This document shows positions 33,653-42,818 of a stretch of 64,000 nucleotides of DNA, piece by piece. A program made the position numbers and the translations under genes. The stretch covers positions 248,001-312,000 of the forward strand of contig CAWBIZ010000002.1 in assembly GCA_963789005.1 (NCBI GenBank), read 5' to 3'. The notes beneath the pieces were generated by a model, which worked only from the letters and a program-made list of their open reading frames with translations, did not search any database and was not told where the DNA came from. Source of the stretch: DASSUW01 sp963789005. Lineage in GTDB: Bacteria > Actinomycetota > Thermoleophilia > Solirubrobacterales > Solirubrobacteraceae. Each line of letters starts with the position of its first letter. The stretch's first letter is position 1.

Positions 33653-35073
33653 CCGTCTCCGCGCTGCCCCGGCCGGTGGCGTCCGCGGGCGCCGCAGAAC
33701 GCCGCGTGACACGGATCTGGCCGCTGCTCCCGGTCTGCGTGGTGCTCGCGGCGCTCTCGCTGCTGACGGAGTCGGGGCCGACCTACGACCCGTGGGCCTG
33801 GATCATCTGGGGCCGCGAGATCACGCAGCTCGACCTGGTGACGACCGGCGGGCCGTCGTGGAAGCCGCTGCCCGTCATGTTCACCACGCCGTTCGCGCTC
33901 CTGGGCGACGACGCGGCGCCGGGCCTGTGGCTCGTCGTGGCCCGCGCCGGCGGCCTGCTCGCGTTCGTGATGGCCTACCGGCTCGGCGCGCGGCTGGCCG
34001 GCCCCGTGGCGGGGATCGTGGCCGCCGGCTCACTGGTGCTGGCCGACGCGTTCATCCGCAACTTCGTGCGCGGGAACTCAGAGGGCCTGCTGGTGGCCTT
34101 CGTGCTGTGGGCGGTCGAGCGCCACCTCGACGGGCGCCGGACGCAGGCGTTCCTGCTCGGCTTCGCCGCCGCGCTCCTGCGCCCCGAGGTGTGGCCCTTC
34201 TGGGGCCTGTACGGGCTGTGGCTGGTGTGGCAGGCGCGGGGCGCAGGACCTCCGTGGCGCGAGATGGCCGTGGTCTTCGGCAGCGGCGCCTTCGCGCTCG
34301 TCGTGTGGTTCCTGCCCGAGTACCTCGGCTCCGGTGACTGGCTGCGGGCTGCGAGCCGGGCACGGGACCCCGATCCCAACTCGGCGGCGTTCGCCGACTC
34401 GCCGTTCGTGGAGGTCTTCGTGCGCTCGGCGACGATCCTCTCGGGGCCCGTGTACCTCGGCGCGTTGTTCGCCACCGGCGCGGCCGCCGTCGCCTGGGCC
34501 CGCCACCGGCGCGGCGGCCTGCGCCTCGCGCTCGCCGCCATGTCGACGATCCTGATGGTGGCCGTGGCGCTGATGACGGAGGGCGGGTTCGCGGGCAACC
34601 TCCGCTACGTCGCGCTGCCGGCGTCTGTCCTGTGCGTGCTGGCGGGCGCGGGCTGGGTCGAGCTCGTGCGCGGCGCCCGCGACCGCTGGGGCGGGCGCGG
34701 GGCGGCGCTCGTCACCGTCCTGGTGTTGGCGGCGTGGGCGCCGTTCGTCGCGAGCGACTGGGGGACGCTGCGGACCCACTGGGGGCTGGTCGAGGATGAG
34801 GCCGAGTTCTACGGCGCGAACCTGCGCGCCGCGATCGACAAGGCGGGCGGAGAGGAGCAGGTCAAGGCCTGCGGACGAGTCTTCGCGGGGCGCTTCCAGG
34901 TCCCGGCCGTCGCCTGGTACATGCATCTGCACGCCCGCGACGTCGACATCCTCCCGTTCGGACCGGGCACGACGTTCGCGCAAGGCCACTCTGCGCTCGC
35001 GGCCGACCCGCGCTATCCGGAGGTGACGAAGACCCGCAAGTGGATCGTCGGGAGCACGTGTGGCCGCGGGTAA
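33649..35073 (+). CDS. Polytopic membrane protein, glycosyltransferase-like (GT-C type)
   Basis: A 474-residue integral membrane protein with about ten helices. The first outer loop TYDPWAWIIWGREI contains an acidic residue soon after TM1, as in GT-C glycosyltransferases using polyprenyl-phosphate sugars, and a later loop has FIRNFVRGNSEG. The C-terminal ~120 residues are extracytoplasmic and hydrophilic. GTG start coupled to the previous gene. Followed by another GT-C-like gene, so the pair may modify exported polymers or proteins. Confidence 0.7.
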   Translation: MTVSALPRPVASAGAAERRVTRIWPLLPVCVVLAALSLLTESGPTYDPWAWIIWGREITQLDLVTTGGPSWKPLPVMFTTPFALLGDDAAPGLWLVVARAGGLLAFVMAYRLGARLAGPVAGIVAAGSLVLADAFIRNFVRGNSEGLLVAFVLWAVERHLDGRRTQAFLLGFAAALLRPEVWPFWGLYGLWLVWQARGAGPPWREMAVVFGSGAFALVVWFLPEYLGSGDWLRAASRARDPDPNSAAFADSPFVEVFVRSATILSGPVYLGALFATGAAAVAWARHRRGGLRLALAAMSTILMVAVALMTEGGFAGNLRYVALPASVLCVLAGAGWVELVRGARDRWGGRGAALVTVLVLAAWAPFVASDWGTLRTHWGLVEDEAEFYGANLRAAIDKAGGEEQVKACGRVFAGRFQVPAVAWYMHLHARDVDILPFGPGTTFAQGHSALAADPRYPEVTKTRKWIVGSTCGRG

Positions 35074-35083
35074 CCTGAGCGTC

Positions 35084-36652
35084 ATGGCCACCTATGCCCA
35101 GCGCCCGGCATGGGGCCTGAAGGCACGGGCGGTGGCGCGGACGCGCCTCGCGGTGCCCGCGGGGCTCGGCGCGCTGGTGCTGCTCTCGCTGATCCTGCGC
35201 ACGCGCCAGCTCGGGATCGGCTTCTGGATCGACGAGGGGCTGTCAGTCGGGATCGCCGACCGGCCGCTGGGGGACATCCCCGACGCCCTGCGGCTCGACG
35301 GCTCACCGCCGCTGTACTACCTGCTCCTGCACATCTGGATGCGGGTCGCGGGCACCTCGGAGGAGGCGGCACGCTCGCTCTCGCTGACCTGCGCGCTGCT
35401 GTGCATCCCGGTCGCTTGGTGGGCGGCTCGCGCGCTGTTCGGGACGCGGGCCGGCTGGATGGCCGCCGTGCTCGCCGCCGCCAACCCGTTCCTCACCGAG
35501 TACGCCCAGGAAGCGCGCATGTACGCGCTGTGCGCGCTGCTGGCGGTGGTGGCCTGCGGCCTGTTCGGGAAGGCGATCATCGCCGACGCCTCGCCGCGCG
35601 CGCGGCGGCCATGGGCGGTCGGCCTGGCGGTGACGCTCGCGGCGCTGCTGTACACGCACAACTGGGCGATCTTCCTGTGCACGGCGTTCGGGCTCGTGTG
35701 GCTGCTCGAGGTGTGGCGGGCGAAGGAGCGGCGCGACCTGCTGCTCAGCGGCGGAGTGGGATTCGGCGGTGCGCTCGTGCTGTACGCGCCGTGGATCCCG
35801 ACGACGCTCTACCAGGCCGCCCACACCGGGGCGCCGTGGTCGGAGCCCCCGAGCGTGATCGAGTTCTTCGGCGCCCCGGGCGTGATGCTCGGCGACTTCG
35901 CGCAGGTCGCACTGCTGCTGGCGGCGGGAGCGGGGCTGGCCGCGCTCTACCCGCCGCGCCGGTCGGCGGTCGCGCGCGCGGCGTGGGCGCTGCTGGCCGT
36001 CGCCGTGCTCACGCTCGCGCTCGCCTGGGTCTCCTCCCAGCTCTCGCCCGCGTGGGCCAACCGCTACCTCGCGGTCGCGCTGCCGCCGCTGCTGCTGGCG
36101 GGCGCGGCGGGGCTCGCGCACGCCGGCCGGCTCGGCGTCGCGGGCCTGGTGGTCGCCGCGGCGCTCGCCGCCGGCGACACCGCGCGCGACGACAAGAGCA
36201 ACGTGCGCGACGTCGCCGAGGCCGTCGCTCCGAGCCTGCGGCCGGGCGACCTCGTCGTCTCGACGTGGCCGGAGCAGGTGCCGGTGCTCGACTACTACCT
36301 GCCGCCCGGCCTGCGCTACGCGACGCTCACCGGCACCCAGCGCGACACAGGAGTCACCGACTGGCGCGACGGCGTCGAGCGGCTGCGCGCGTCATCGGCC
36401 GAGCAAGACCTGCGGCCGCTGCTCGACGACCTGCGTTCGGGGCAGCGGCTGGTGCTGGTGGCGCCGATCATCTTCGACCTCGGGCGCTTCCAGGCGCCGT
36501 GGACCGAGCTCGTCCGCCTGCGCTCGGGCGAGTGGCGCCAGTTCGTGTCCAACGACCGCCGCTTCGCCACCAGCGCGGTCGAGCCCGTGCTGCCGATGCA
36601 GACGCGCCCGAACGCCGTGCAGGCGACGGTCTACGTCAAGACGAGCGGCTGA
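35084..36652 (+). CDS. PMT/GT39-like membrane mannosyltransferase family protein
   Basis: A 522-residue protein with about eleven membrane helices. After TM1 comes FWIDEGLSVGIADRP, matching the catalytic acidic D-E motif of the PMT_2/GT39 group; then GSPPLYYLLLHIWMRVAGTS and TEYAQEARMYAL are conserved. The C-terminal soluble part is extracytoplasmic. Sugar donor and acceptor are unknown. ATG preferred; a GTG 24 bases upstream would overlap the previous gene. Its last 17 bases overlap the histidine kinase gene on the other strand. Confidence 0.8.
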   Translation: MATYAQRPAWGLKARAVARTRLAVPAGLGALVLLSLILRTRQLGIGFWIDEGLSVGIADRPLGDIPDALRLDGSPPLYYLLLHIWMRVAGTSEEAARSLSLTCALLCIPVAWWAARALFGTRAGWMAAVLAAANPFLTEYAQEARMYALCALLAVVACGLFGKAIIADASPRARRPWAVGLAVTLAALLYTHNWAIFLCTAFGLVWLLEVWRAKERRDLLLSGGVGFGGALVLYAPWIPTTLYQAAHTGAPWSEPPSVIEFFGAPGVMLGDFAQVALLLAAGAGLAALYPPRRSAVARAAWALLAVAVLTLALAWVSSQLSPAWANRYLAVALPPLLLAGAAGLAHAGRLGVAGLVVAAALAAGDTARDDKSNVRDVAEAVAPSLRPGDLVVSTWPEQVPVLDYYLPPGLRYATLTGTQRDTGVTDWRDGVERLRASSAEQDLRPLLDDLRSGQRLVLVAPIIFDLGRFQAPWTELVRLRSGEWRQFVSNDRRFATSAVEPVLPMQTRPNAVQATVYVKTSG

Positions 36653-38117
36653 GCTGGGGCCGCGCGGGCCGGGCCGGCGCGTCCGGCTCGGCAGCGGGCA
36701 GCAGCAGCTCGAAGCACGCGCCGGGCGGGTCGTCCGGCGCCAGCCGGAGCGAGCCGCTCATGCGCTCGGCCAGCTCACGGCCGATCGCCAGGCCGAGGCC
36801 GAAGCCGCTCTCCGAGGCAGCGGCGCGGCCGCGGTGGAAGCGCTCGAAGACGTGCTCGCGCTCCTCGGCGGGGATCCCGGGCCCATGGTCGGCGACGGTG
36901 ATGCCCGCGCGGCCGTCGCGCAGCGTCGTGTCGAGCACGATCGGCTCGCCCGGCGGGCCGTAGCGAAGCGCGTTGTCGAGCAGGATCCGCACAACGCGCG
37001 CCACGGCGTCCGGGTCGCCGCGGCCCCAGCATCCCTCGGCCGGCGGGTGGACGTCGAGCTCGATCTCGCGCTCGCGGGCGCGCAACTCGAACTCGGCGGC
37101 GACGGCGCGAACGAGCTCGCCGAGCTCCACCGGCTCGGACCGCAGCTGCACGGCCGCGTCGAGCCGGCTGAGGTCGAGCAGCTCACCGGCGAGCGCGGCC
37201 AGCCGGCGCAGCTCGCGGCGGGCGTTCGTGACCTGCAGCTGCGCGTCCTCGATGTCGACGCCGCCGTCGCGCAGGTCCTCCTCCAGCAACTCCATCGTGC
37301 CCTGGAGCATCGTCAGCGGCGTCCGCAGCTCGTGCGAGGCGGTGGAGACGAACGACCGGCGCGCCGCCTCCTGGCGGCGCAGCTCCTCCTGCATGCGCGC
37401 GAGCGCGACCGCGAGGTCGCCGACCTCGTCGCGCCCGGTGTCGCGCGGGGCGGGGGCGTCGGGGCCTTCCTTGGTGATCCGCAGCGCGGCGGCGCGCAGG
37501 CGCGCGAGCCGGCGCAGCAGCGTGCCCGAGAGCGTGATCGCGAGCGCGATGGCGACGAGCAGGCCGACGCCGGCGCCGGCCAGCAGCGCGTTGCGGACCT
37601 GGTCGGCGGCGGCCGCGACCTCGGTCAGGCGGCGCTGGGCGACGAGTACGCCGTCGGTGTCGGGCGCCGGGTTGCGCAGGCGCAGCGCGATCGTCACCTG
37701 GTCACCCTGGACATTCGTCACCAGGCTGTCCTCGCGGATCGCCGTCAGCGCGGCAATCGAGGCGTCCCGTGTGGAGGAGGGCGAGAAGTCCGAGTCGTAT
37801 GTGAACGCCGGCAGCGTCGAGCTGTCGTCGTCGGCATCGACAAGCACCCGTGTGTCGACCCGCTCGCGCAGCTCGAACGCGACGTTGCTGATGCGCCCGC
37901 GGCGCTCGACCGCGTCCTCGGTTCGCAGCGCCACGCTGAACTCGCCAGAGCTCGCCACCAGCGCGTCGTTGAGGGTCTCGACACTCTGCTCGCGCAGCTG
38001 GGTCTGCAGCGGTCCGAGGACGATCGCGGCGACCACCGCCAGCGTGATCATGGCCGTCACCACGAAGGCCACGAGCAGTCGCCCGCGCAGGCCGCCGGGA
38101 GTCAGGCGCTCCCTCAT
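36636..38117 (-). CDS. Sensor histidine kinase
   Basis: A 493-residue HK: TM1 (GRLLVAFVVTAMITLAVVAA), an outer sensor of ~140 residues, TM2 (ALLAGAGVGLLVAIALAITL), HAMP (LRRLARLRAAALRITKEG), H-box SFVSTASHELRTPLTMLQGT near residue 270, then N, G1 and G2 boxes (ILLDNALRYG, DHGPGIPAEE, GFGLGLAIGRELAERMSG). Acts with the response regulator encoded just upstream (ATGA overlap). The signal is not evident. Architecture is that of CssS/BaeS/MprB-like envelope sensors. Confidence 0.92.
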   Translation of the reverse strand: MRERLTPGGLRGRLLVAFVVTAMITLAVVAAIVLGPLQTQLREQSVETLNDALVASSGEFSVALRTEDAVERRGRISNVAFELRERVDTRVLVDADDDSSTLPAFTYDSDFSPSSTRDASIAALTAIREDSLVTNVQGDQVTIALRLRNPAPDTDGVLVAQRRLTEVAAAADQVRNALLAGAGVGLLVAIALAITLSGTLLRRLARLRAAALRITKEGPDAPAPRDTGRDEVGDLAVALARMQEELRRQEAARRSFVSTASHELRTPLTMLQGTMELLEEDLRDGGVDIEDAQLQVTNARRELRRLAALAGELLDLSRLDAAVQLRSEPVELGELVRAVAAEFELRAREREIELDVHPPAEGCWGRGDPDAVARVVRILLDNALRYGPPGEPIVLDTTLRDGRAGITVADHGPGIPAEEREHVFERFHRGRAAASESGFGLGLAIGRELAERMSGSLRLAPDDPPGACFELLLPAAEPDAPARPARPQLSRSS

Positions 38118-38812
38118 GGCTCCCGGAAGCGGTACCCGCGCCCCGGGACCGTGAGGATCAGCGCCGGCTGCTCGGGCCGCGCCTCCAGCTTCTCGCGCAG
38201 GTGGCGGATGTGGACGTCGATCGCGCGCGGGTCGCGGTAGGCGCTGTCGCCCCAGATCGAGCGCAGCAGCTCCTGGCGGTTGAACGCGTGCCCGGGGCGG
38301 GACATCAGGCGGGCGACCAGCTCGTACTCGCTGAACGTGAGCCGGACGGGGTTGCCGTCGACGGCCACCCGCCGCTCGTCCTGGTCGATCGTCACCGGCC
38401 CCACGCGCAGGCTGCCCTCGACCACGCGCCCGTGCGCGCGCCGCAGGACCGCGCGGATGCGGCTACGCAGCTCGGCGAGCCCGAACGGCTTGGTCACGTA
38501 GTCGTCGGCGCCGGCCTCGAGGCCCTGCACGGCGTCGGCCTCGCTGTCGAGCGCGGTGAGCATGATGATCGGCACCACGTCCCGCCGCCCGCGCAGCAGG
38601 CGGGCGACGTCGTGGCCCGTGGGCCCGGCGCCCAGAGCGACGTCGAGCAGCACCACGTCGTATGGCCGGCCGGCGGCGGCGTCGAGCGCCGACTGCCCGT
38701 CGGCCACGGCGGTCACGCTGTGGCCCTCGCGCTCGAACGAGCGGGTGAGCATCTCCCGCAGCGGCCGGTCGTCGTCGACCAGCAGGATCTCGAGCTTCGA
38801 GGCAGTCTGCAC
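38114..38812 (-). CDS. OmpR/PhoB family response regulator
   Basis: A 232-residue regulator: receiver domain with acidic pocket DDD near residue 13, phospho-acceptor Asp in VVLLDVALG near residue 56, Thr in IIMLTALD and Lys in DDYVTKPFG; winged-helix output domain ending DVHIRHLREKLEARP and GRGYRF. GTG start. First gene of the two-component operon; three spaced half-sites lie just upstream, suggesting autoregulation. Confidence 0.92.
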   Translation of the reverse strand: MQTASKLEILLVDDDRPLREMLTRSFEREGHSVTAVADGQSALDAAAGRPYDVVLLDVALGAGPTGHDVARLLRGRRDVVPIIMLTALDSEADAVQGLEAGADDYVTKPFGLAELRSRIRAVLRRAHGRVVEGSLRVGPVTIDQDERRVAVDGNPVRLTFSEYELVARLMSRPGHAFNRQELLRSIWGDSAYRDPRAIDVHIRHLREKLEARPEQPALILTVPGRGYRFREP

Positions 38813-38841
38813 CGGGGCAGAGAGTAGTGCCCGGCCACCCA

Positions 38842-38867
38842 GTTAAGGGCTGTTAGGAGGGCTTAAC
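38842..38867. promoter_or_regulatory. Three 10-bp-spaced GTTAAG-like half-sites
   Basis: GTTAAG (38842), GTTAGG (38852) and the inverted CTTAAC (38862) are spaced exactly ten bases apart, one helical turn. Tandem half-sites at this spacing are typical of OmpR-family regulators. They lie between the divergent response-regulator gene (30 bases away) and the flavoprotein gene (42 bases away), so either or both may be controlled. Confidence 0.55.
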
Positions 38868-38908
38868 GGCAGGCCGGTTTCCGCCGGGGTGCGGGCAAGG
38901 ATGACCGC

Positions 38909-40429
38909 ATGTCGACCCTTGAATTCGAACCCACTCGCCGCCGTTTCGGGCGGGAGGGGACCGACCGTCCCGTCGCCGTGCTCGGCGGCGGCCCGGCCGG
39001 CCTGACGGCCGGCTACCTGCTCGCCCGGCAAGGTCGCCCCGTCATCGTCTTCGAGGCGGAGGACCAGGTCGGCGGCATCGCCAAGACCGAGGTCCGCGAC
39101 GGCTACCGCTTCGACCTCGGCGGCCACCGCTTCTTCACCAAGTCCAAGGAAGTGGACGAGCTCTGGCACGAGGTCATGCGCGAGGAGTTCCTCAAGCGCC
39201 CGCGGATGTCGCGCATCTACTGGAACGGCAAGTTCCTCGACTACCCGCTCAACGGGATGGACGTCGTCAGGCAGCTCGGCCCGGTCGAGCTGATCCGCTC
39301 CGGCCTCTCCTACCTGTGGGCCGCGGCCAAGCCCAAGGGCCGTGAGGACAACTTCGAGCAGTGGGTGTCCAACCGCTTCGGCAAGCGGCTCTACCAGCAT
39401 TTCTTCAAGACCTACACCGAGAAGGTGTGGGGCGTGCCGACGACCGAGCTGCGCTCGGAGTGGGCGGCCCAGCGGATCAAGGGCCTGTCGTTCTTCTCCG
39501 CGGCCAAGGCCGCGTTCTTCGGCAACAAGGGCAACAAGATCAAGTCGCTGATCTCCGAGTTCCACTACCCGCGCTTCGGCCCCGGCCAGATGTGGGAGAC
39601 GATGGCCGACGAGATCATCGCCGCCGGTGGCGAGGTGCGCCTCAATACGCCGGTCACCAAGCTCGAGGTCCGCGACGGCCAGATCGAGGCGATCGAGGCG
39701 GGCGGCGAGCGGATCGAGCCCAGCCACGTGATCTCCTCGCTCCCGCTGCGGGCGACCGTCGGCATGGCCGGCGCCGCCGCCTCCGGCGAGGTCCAGTCCG
39801 CCGCGCGCGGCCTGCGCTACCGCGACTTCCTCACCGTCGCGCTGATCATCGACGGCGAGGACCTGTTCCCGGACAACTGGATCTACATCCACGACCCGAG
39901 CGTGCGCGTCGGGCGGATCCAGAACTTCCGCTCCTGGAGCCCGTGGATGGTCCCCGACCAGTCGAAGGCTTCGGTCGGCCTCGAGTACTTCTGCTTCAGC
40001 GGCGACGAGCTGTGGGAGATGGACGATTCCAAGCTCGTCGAGCTGGCCAAGCGGGAGCTCGACCAGCTCGGGCTGGTCGACCCGGAGAAGGTCGAGAAGG
40101 GCTACGTCACCCGCGTCCCGCTCGCCTACCCGATGTACGACGCCGACTACAGCGAGCGCGTGGACTCGATCCGCGGCTGGCTCGAGGGCATCGGCAACCT
40201 GATCCAGGTCGGCCGCAACGGCCTGCACCGCTACAACAACTCCGACCACTCGATGCTGACGGCGATGCGTGCGGTGGAGAACATCACCGAGCGTGCCGGC
40301 CACGACATCTGGGAGGTCAACGCCGAGTCCGTGTACCACGAGGAGACGGTGGCCGACGAGCACCCGTACAAGCGCGCCCCCGAGACGCGTGCGATGCGGG
40401 AGCCGCTGGCCGACGCTCCGTTTTCCTGA
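38909..40429 (+). CDS. FAD-dependent oxidoreductase, UDP-galactopyranose mutase-like
   Basis: A 506-residue flavoprotein. Dinucleotide motif VAVLGGGPAGLTAGYLLARQ near residue 22 with the distal Glu in VIVFEAE; then DLGGHRFFTKSKEVDELW, as in UDP-galactopyranose mutase and protoporphyrinogen-oxidase-like enzymes, and YWNGKFLDYPL. The C-terminal signature NLIQVGRNGLHRYNNSDHSM is typical of a subgroup annotated as NAD(P)/FAD-dependent oxidoreductases near glycan genes. Substrate probably a nucleotide or lipid-linked sugar; not certain. Lies next to a two-component system and membrane glycosyltransferases. Confidence 0.83.
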   Translation: MSTLEFEPTRRRFGREGTDRPVAVLGGGPAGLTAGYLLARQGRPVIVFEAEDQVGGIAKTEVRDGYRFDLGGHRFFTKSKEVDELWHEVMREEFLKRPRMSRIYWNGKFLDYPLNGMDVVRQLGPVELIRSGLSYLWAAAKPKGREDNFEQWVSNRFGKRLYQHFFKTYTEKVWGVPTTELRSEWAAQRIKGLSFFSAAKAAFFGNKGNKIKSLISEFHYPRFGPGQMWETMADEIIAAGGEVRLNTPVTKLEVRDGQIEAIEAGGERIEPSHVISSLPLRATVGMAGAAASGEVQSAARGLRYRDFLTVALIIDGEDLFPDNWIYIHDPSVRVGRIQNFRSWSPWMVPDQSKASVGLEYFCFSGDELWEMDDSKLVELAKRELDQLGLVDPEKVEKGYVTRVPLAYPMYDADYSERVDSIRGWLEGIGNLIQVGRNGLHRYNNSDHSMLTAMRAVENITERAGHDIWEVNAESVYHEETVADEHPYKRAPETRAMREPLADAPFS

Positions 40430-40568
40430 GTCACTATCCAGACCGCTTGGACGCATGTCCGATGGCCCCGGCGGGGCTGCGCTGCGAGGGTGGACAGCGT
40501 CTGGAGGGCGAAGGATTCGGGCTGAGAGGCCCACTCACGGAGGAGGCGCGGACGGATTCGCTTGGAAG

Positions 40569-40605
40569 CGGCCGAGTGGCGACCCGCCACCCGGCCGTTT
40601 CTCTT
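40569..40605 (+). terminator. Intrinsic terminator-like hairpin with U-rich tail
   Basis: CGGCCG and TGGCG pair with CGCCA and CGGCCG around a three-base loop, followed by TTTCTCTT, one of the few U-rich tails in the window. The 200-base gap after the flavoprotein gene (40430-40630) otherwise shows only a GGACGCATGTCCG palindrome near its start; I see no gene in it. The hairpin lies 26 bases before the next ATG. Confidence 0.6.
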
Positions 40606-40630
40606 CGCCGGGCGGGGGTAGCTCGCTGCC

Positions 40631-40954
40631 ATGGGGGAACAAGACACGCATGGCGCGCAGGACGCCGCCCAGCAGCAGGAGCAGGACGTCGAGCAGGCCA
40701 GGGAGGAGCTCCACGAGCTGGAGCAGGGCGAGCCGCCCGAGCGGCTCGAGGACTGGCCTGACGGCAAGGCGAAGTACCTGACCTACGGCGGCCCCGAGGG
40801 CACGGCCGGCTACGACGAGGGCCCGACCAGCAAGCTCGGCCCGTCCTCGCTCGAGCACCACGAGGATGGGTCCGTGAGCATCGAGGGCGAGCAGGTCGAC
40901 GACCCCGAGTCCTACAAGGCCGACCCGATCCCGGGCAGTCCCGCGGACGACTGA
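40631..40954 (+). CDS. Small acidic uncharacterised protein
   Basis: A 107-residue, strongly acidic, cysteine-free protein. The N-terminal third is Gln/Glu-rich and probably helical (AQQQEQDVEQAREELHELEQ); the rest is Gly/Pro/Asp-rich and likely disordered (YLTYGGPEGTAGYDEGPTSK). It looks like a hydrophilic stress-type protein, but no family is recognised. Confidence 0.65.
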   Translation: MGEQDTHGAQDAAQQQEQDVEQAREELHELEQGEPPERLEDWPDGKAKYLTYGGPEGTAGYDEGPTSKLGPSSLEHHEDGSVSIEGEQVDDPESYKADPIPGSPADD

Positions 40955-40989
40955 ACCGCCGCGCGGCGGGCGGTTACGATCGGCGGGCC

Positions 40990-42777
40990 GTGTCCACGCT
41001 CGCCATCCGCCTCGTCGGGCCGCCTGAGATCGCGCGTGACGGCGCGGTCGTCGCCCCGCCGCGGGGGCACAAGTCGTGGGCCGTGCTCGCGTACCTGGTG
41101 CTGGCCGGGCGGCCGGTGGCGCGGCCGCAGCTCGCGGGCCTGATCTTCGGCGACGCCGCCGATCCGCTCGGTGCGCTGCGCTGGAGCCTGGCGCAGCTGC
41201 GCCGCGCGCTGGGGGTGGAGGGCGCGCTCGGCGGCGACCCGTTGGAGCTGCGGCTACCGGGTGACGCCGTGGTCGACGTGCTCGCGCTCGCCGCCGGCGA
41301 CCCGGACCCCGCGCTCGCGCGCGGCGAGCTGCTCGAGCGGGTCGATCCCGGTGCCGGAAGCGAGTTCGAGGCGTGGCTGCTCGTCGAGCGCCGGCGCTAC
41401 GCCGGGCTCTGTGAGGCGGTGCTGCGCGACGCCGCGCTCGCGGCGCTCGCCGCCGGTGCGCCGCTCGACGGTGCGGCCCTCGCTTCTCGCGCGCTGGGGA
41501 TCAATCCATTCGACGACGCCACCCACGAGCTGCTGGTGCGGTGCCTGGCTCGCGCGGGCGACGCCGGCGCGGCGCGCGAGCACGCCGACGCCTGCGAGCG
41601 CCAGTTCCGGCGCGAGCTCGGCCGAGCGCCCGATCCGGGCGTGCGGCGGGCGGTCGAGCGCGAGCCGCAGGTGCCGGCCGGCGCCGACCGCGCGGCCGCG
41701 GTCGGCCAGCTGGACGCGGGCCGCGCGGCGGTGGCCGCCGGCGCGATCGAGCCCGGCATCGCGGTGCTGCGGCAGGCGTCCGCGGAGGCGCGCGGCGTCG
41801 GCGATCCGGCGCTGCTCGCCCGCTCGCTGGCGGCGCTCGGATCGGCGCTCGTGCACCTGCTGCGCGGGAGCGACGAGGAGGGCGCCGAGGTGCTGCACGA
41901 GGCGCTGGCGCTCGCCGAGGCGTGCGGCGACCGCGAGGTGGTGTGCAAGGTGTGCCGCGAGCTCGGCTTCGTGGCGGTACAGGCGGGTCGCGGCGTGTCG
42001 GCGGGGAGATGGCTCCAGCGTGCCGGCGCGCTGGCGGCCGACGACCGCGAGCGCGCCGCCGTGCTCGGCGTGCGCGGCCAGGCGCTGTCGGACCGCGCGC
42101 ACTACGCCGCGGCGATCGACCTGCTCGAGCAGTCCGTGGCGGCCGCCCGGCGCTGCGGCGAGCTGCGCCAGCGGGCGTGGTCGCTCGCCATCCTCGGCCG
42201 CGCGCTGCTGCTGCGCGGCCAGCTGGCGGACGCGGTCGAGCCGCTCGACGAGTCGCTCGCGACCGTGCACGAGGCGGGCTGGGTGGCGTTCCAGCCGTTT
42301 CCCGAAGCGTTACGGGCCGAGGTCGCGCTGCACCAGGGCGACGCCGAGCAGGCGATCGCCCTGCTCGACCACGCGTTCCCGCTCGGGTGCCGGCTTGGCG
42401 ACCCGTGCTGGGAGGCGATCGCCGCGCGTGCCCGCGGCCTCGTCCACGAGGCCGCCGGCGAGCGGGCGGCGGCGCTCGCCTGGCTGGGCGACGCCGTCGA
42501 CCGGGCGGTGCGCGTTCCCGATCCCTACGTCTGGATGCACGCCTGGTGCCTGGACGCCTTCGCCGCCGTCGCGATCGACGACGGCGCGGCCGCGGCGCCC
42601 GAGCTGGTGGCCCGGCTCGAGACGCGCGCCGCCCGCGGCGACTTCCGTGAGCTGGTGGTGCGCGCTGCGCTCCATCGCGCGCGGCTCGGCGACCCCGGTG
42701 GGCTCCAGGCCACGCGCCTGCTCGGTGACTCGATCGACAACCCGGCGCTGCACGCCGCCGTTGCCGCTGCCGCCTGA
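40990..42777 (+). CDS. SARP/BTAD-domain transcriptional regulator
   Basis: A 595-residue regulator: an N-terminal OmpR-like DNA-binding domain (residues ~1-90; RGHKSWAVLAYLVLAGRPVA, LRWSLAQLRRAL), a bacterial transcriptional activator domain (~95-235; ALGINPFDDATHELLVRCLA), and a long TPR-like helical C-terminus (~240-590). SARPs usually activate secondary-metabolite or stress operons. Two methyltransferase genes follow on the same strand. GTG start. Confidence 0.86.
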   Translation: MSTLAIRLVGPPEIARDGAVVAPPRGHKSWAVLAYLVLAGRPVARPQLAGLIFGDAADPLGALRWSLAQLRRALGVEGALGGDPLELRLPGDAVVDVLALAAGDPDPALARGELLERVDPGAGSEFEAWLLVERRRYAGLCEAVLRDAALAALAAGAPLDGAALASRALGINPFDDATHELLVRCLARAGDAGAAREHADACERQFRRELGRAPDPGVRRAVEREPQVPAGADRAAAVGQLDAGRAAVAAGAIEPGIAVLRQASAEARGVGDPALLARSLAALGSALVHLLRGSDEEGAEVLHEALALAEACGDREVVCKVCRELGFVAVQAGRGVSAGRWLQRAGALAADDRERAAVLGVRGQALSDRAHYAAAIDLLEQSVAAARRCGELRQRAWSLAILGRALLLRGQLADAVEPLDESLATVHEAGWVAFQPFPEALRAEVALHQGDAEQAIALLDHAFPLGCRLGDPCWEAIAARARGLVHEAAGERAAALAWLGDAVDRAVRVPDPYVWMHAWCLDAFAAVAIDDGAAAAPELVARLETRAARGDFRELVVRAALHRARLGDPGGLQATRLLGDSIDNPALHAAVAAAA

Positions 42778-42818
42778 TCACACGCGCCGTCACACGGCTG
42801 CCTGATGCACTGGCCGCC

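Noticed and set aside
40510..40560. Possible TPP riboswitch (CTGAGA motif before the small acidic protein gene)
   Set aside because: The CTGAGA hexamer is present, but the second conserved half (ACCTGATCTGGATAATGCCAGCG-like) is missing and the downstream gene is unrelated to thiamine.
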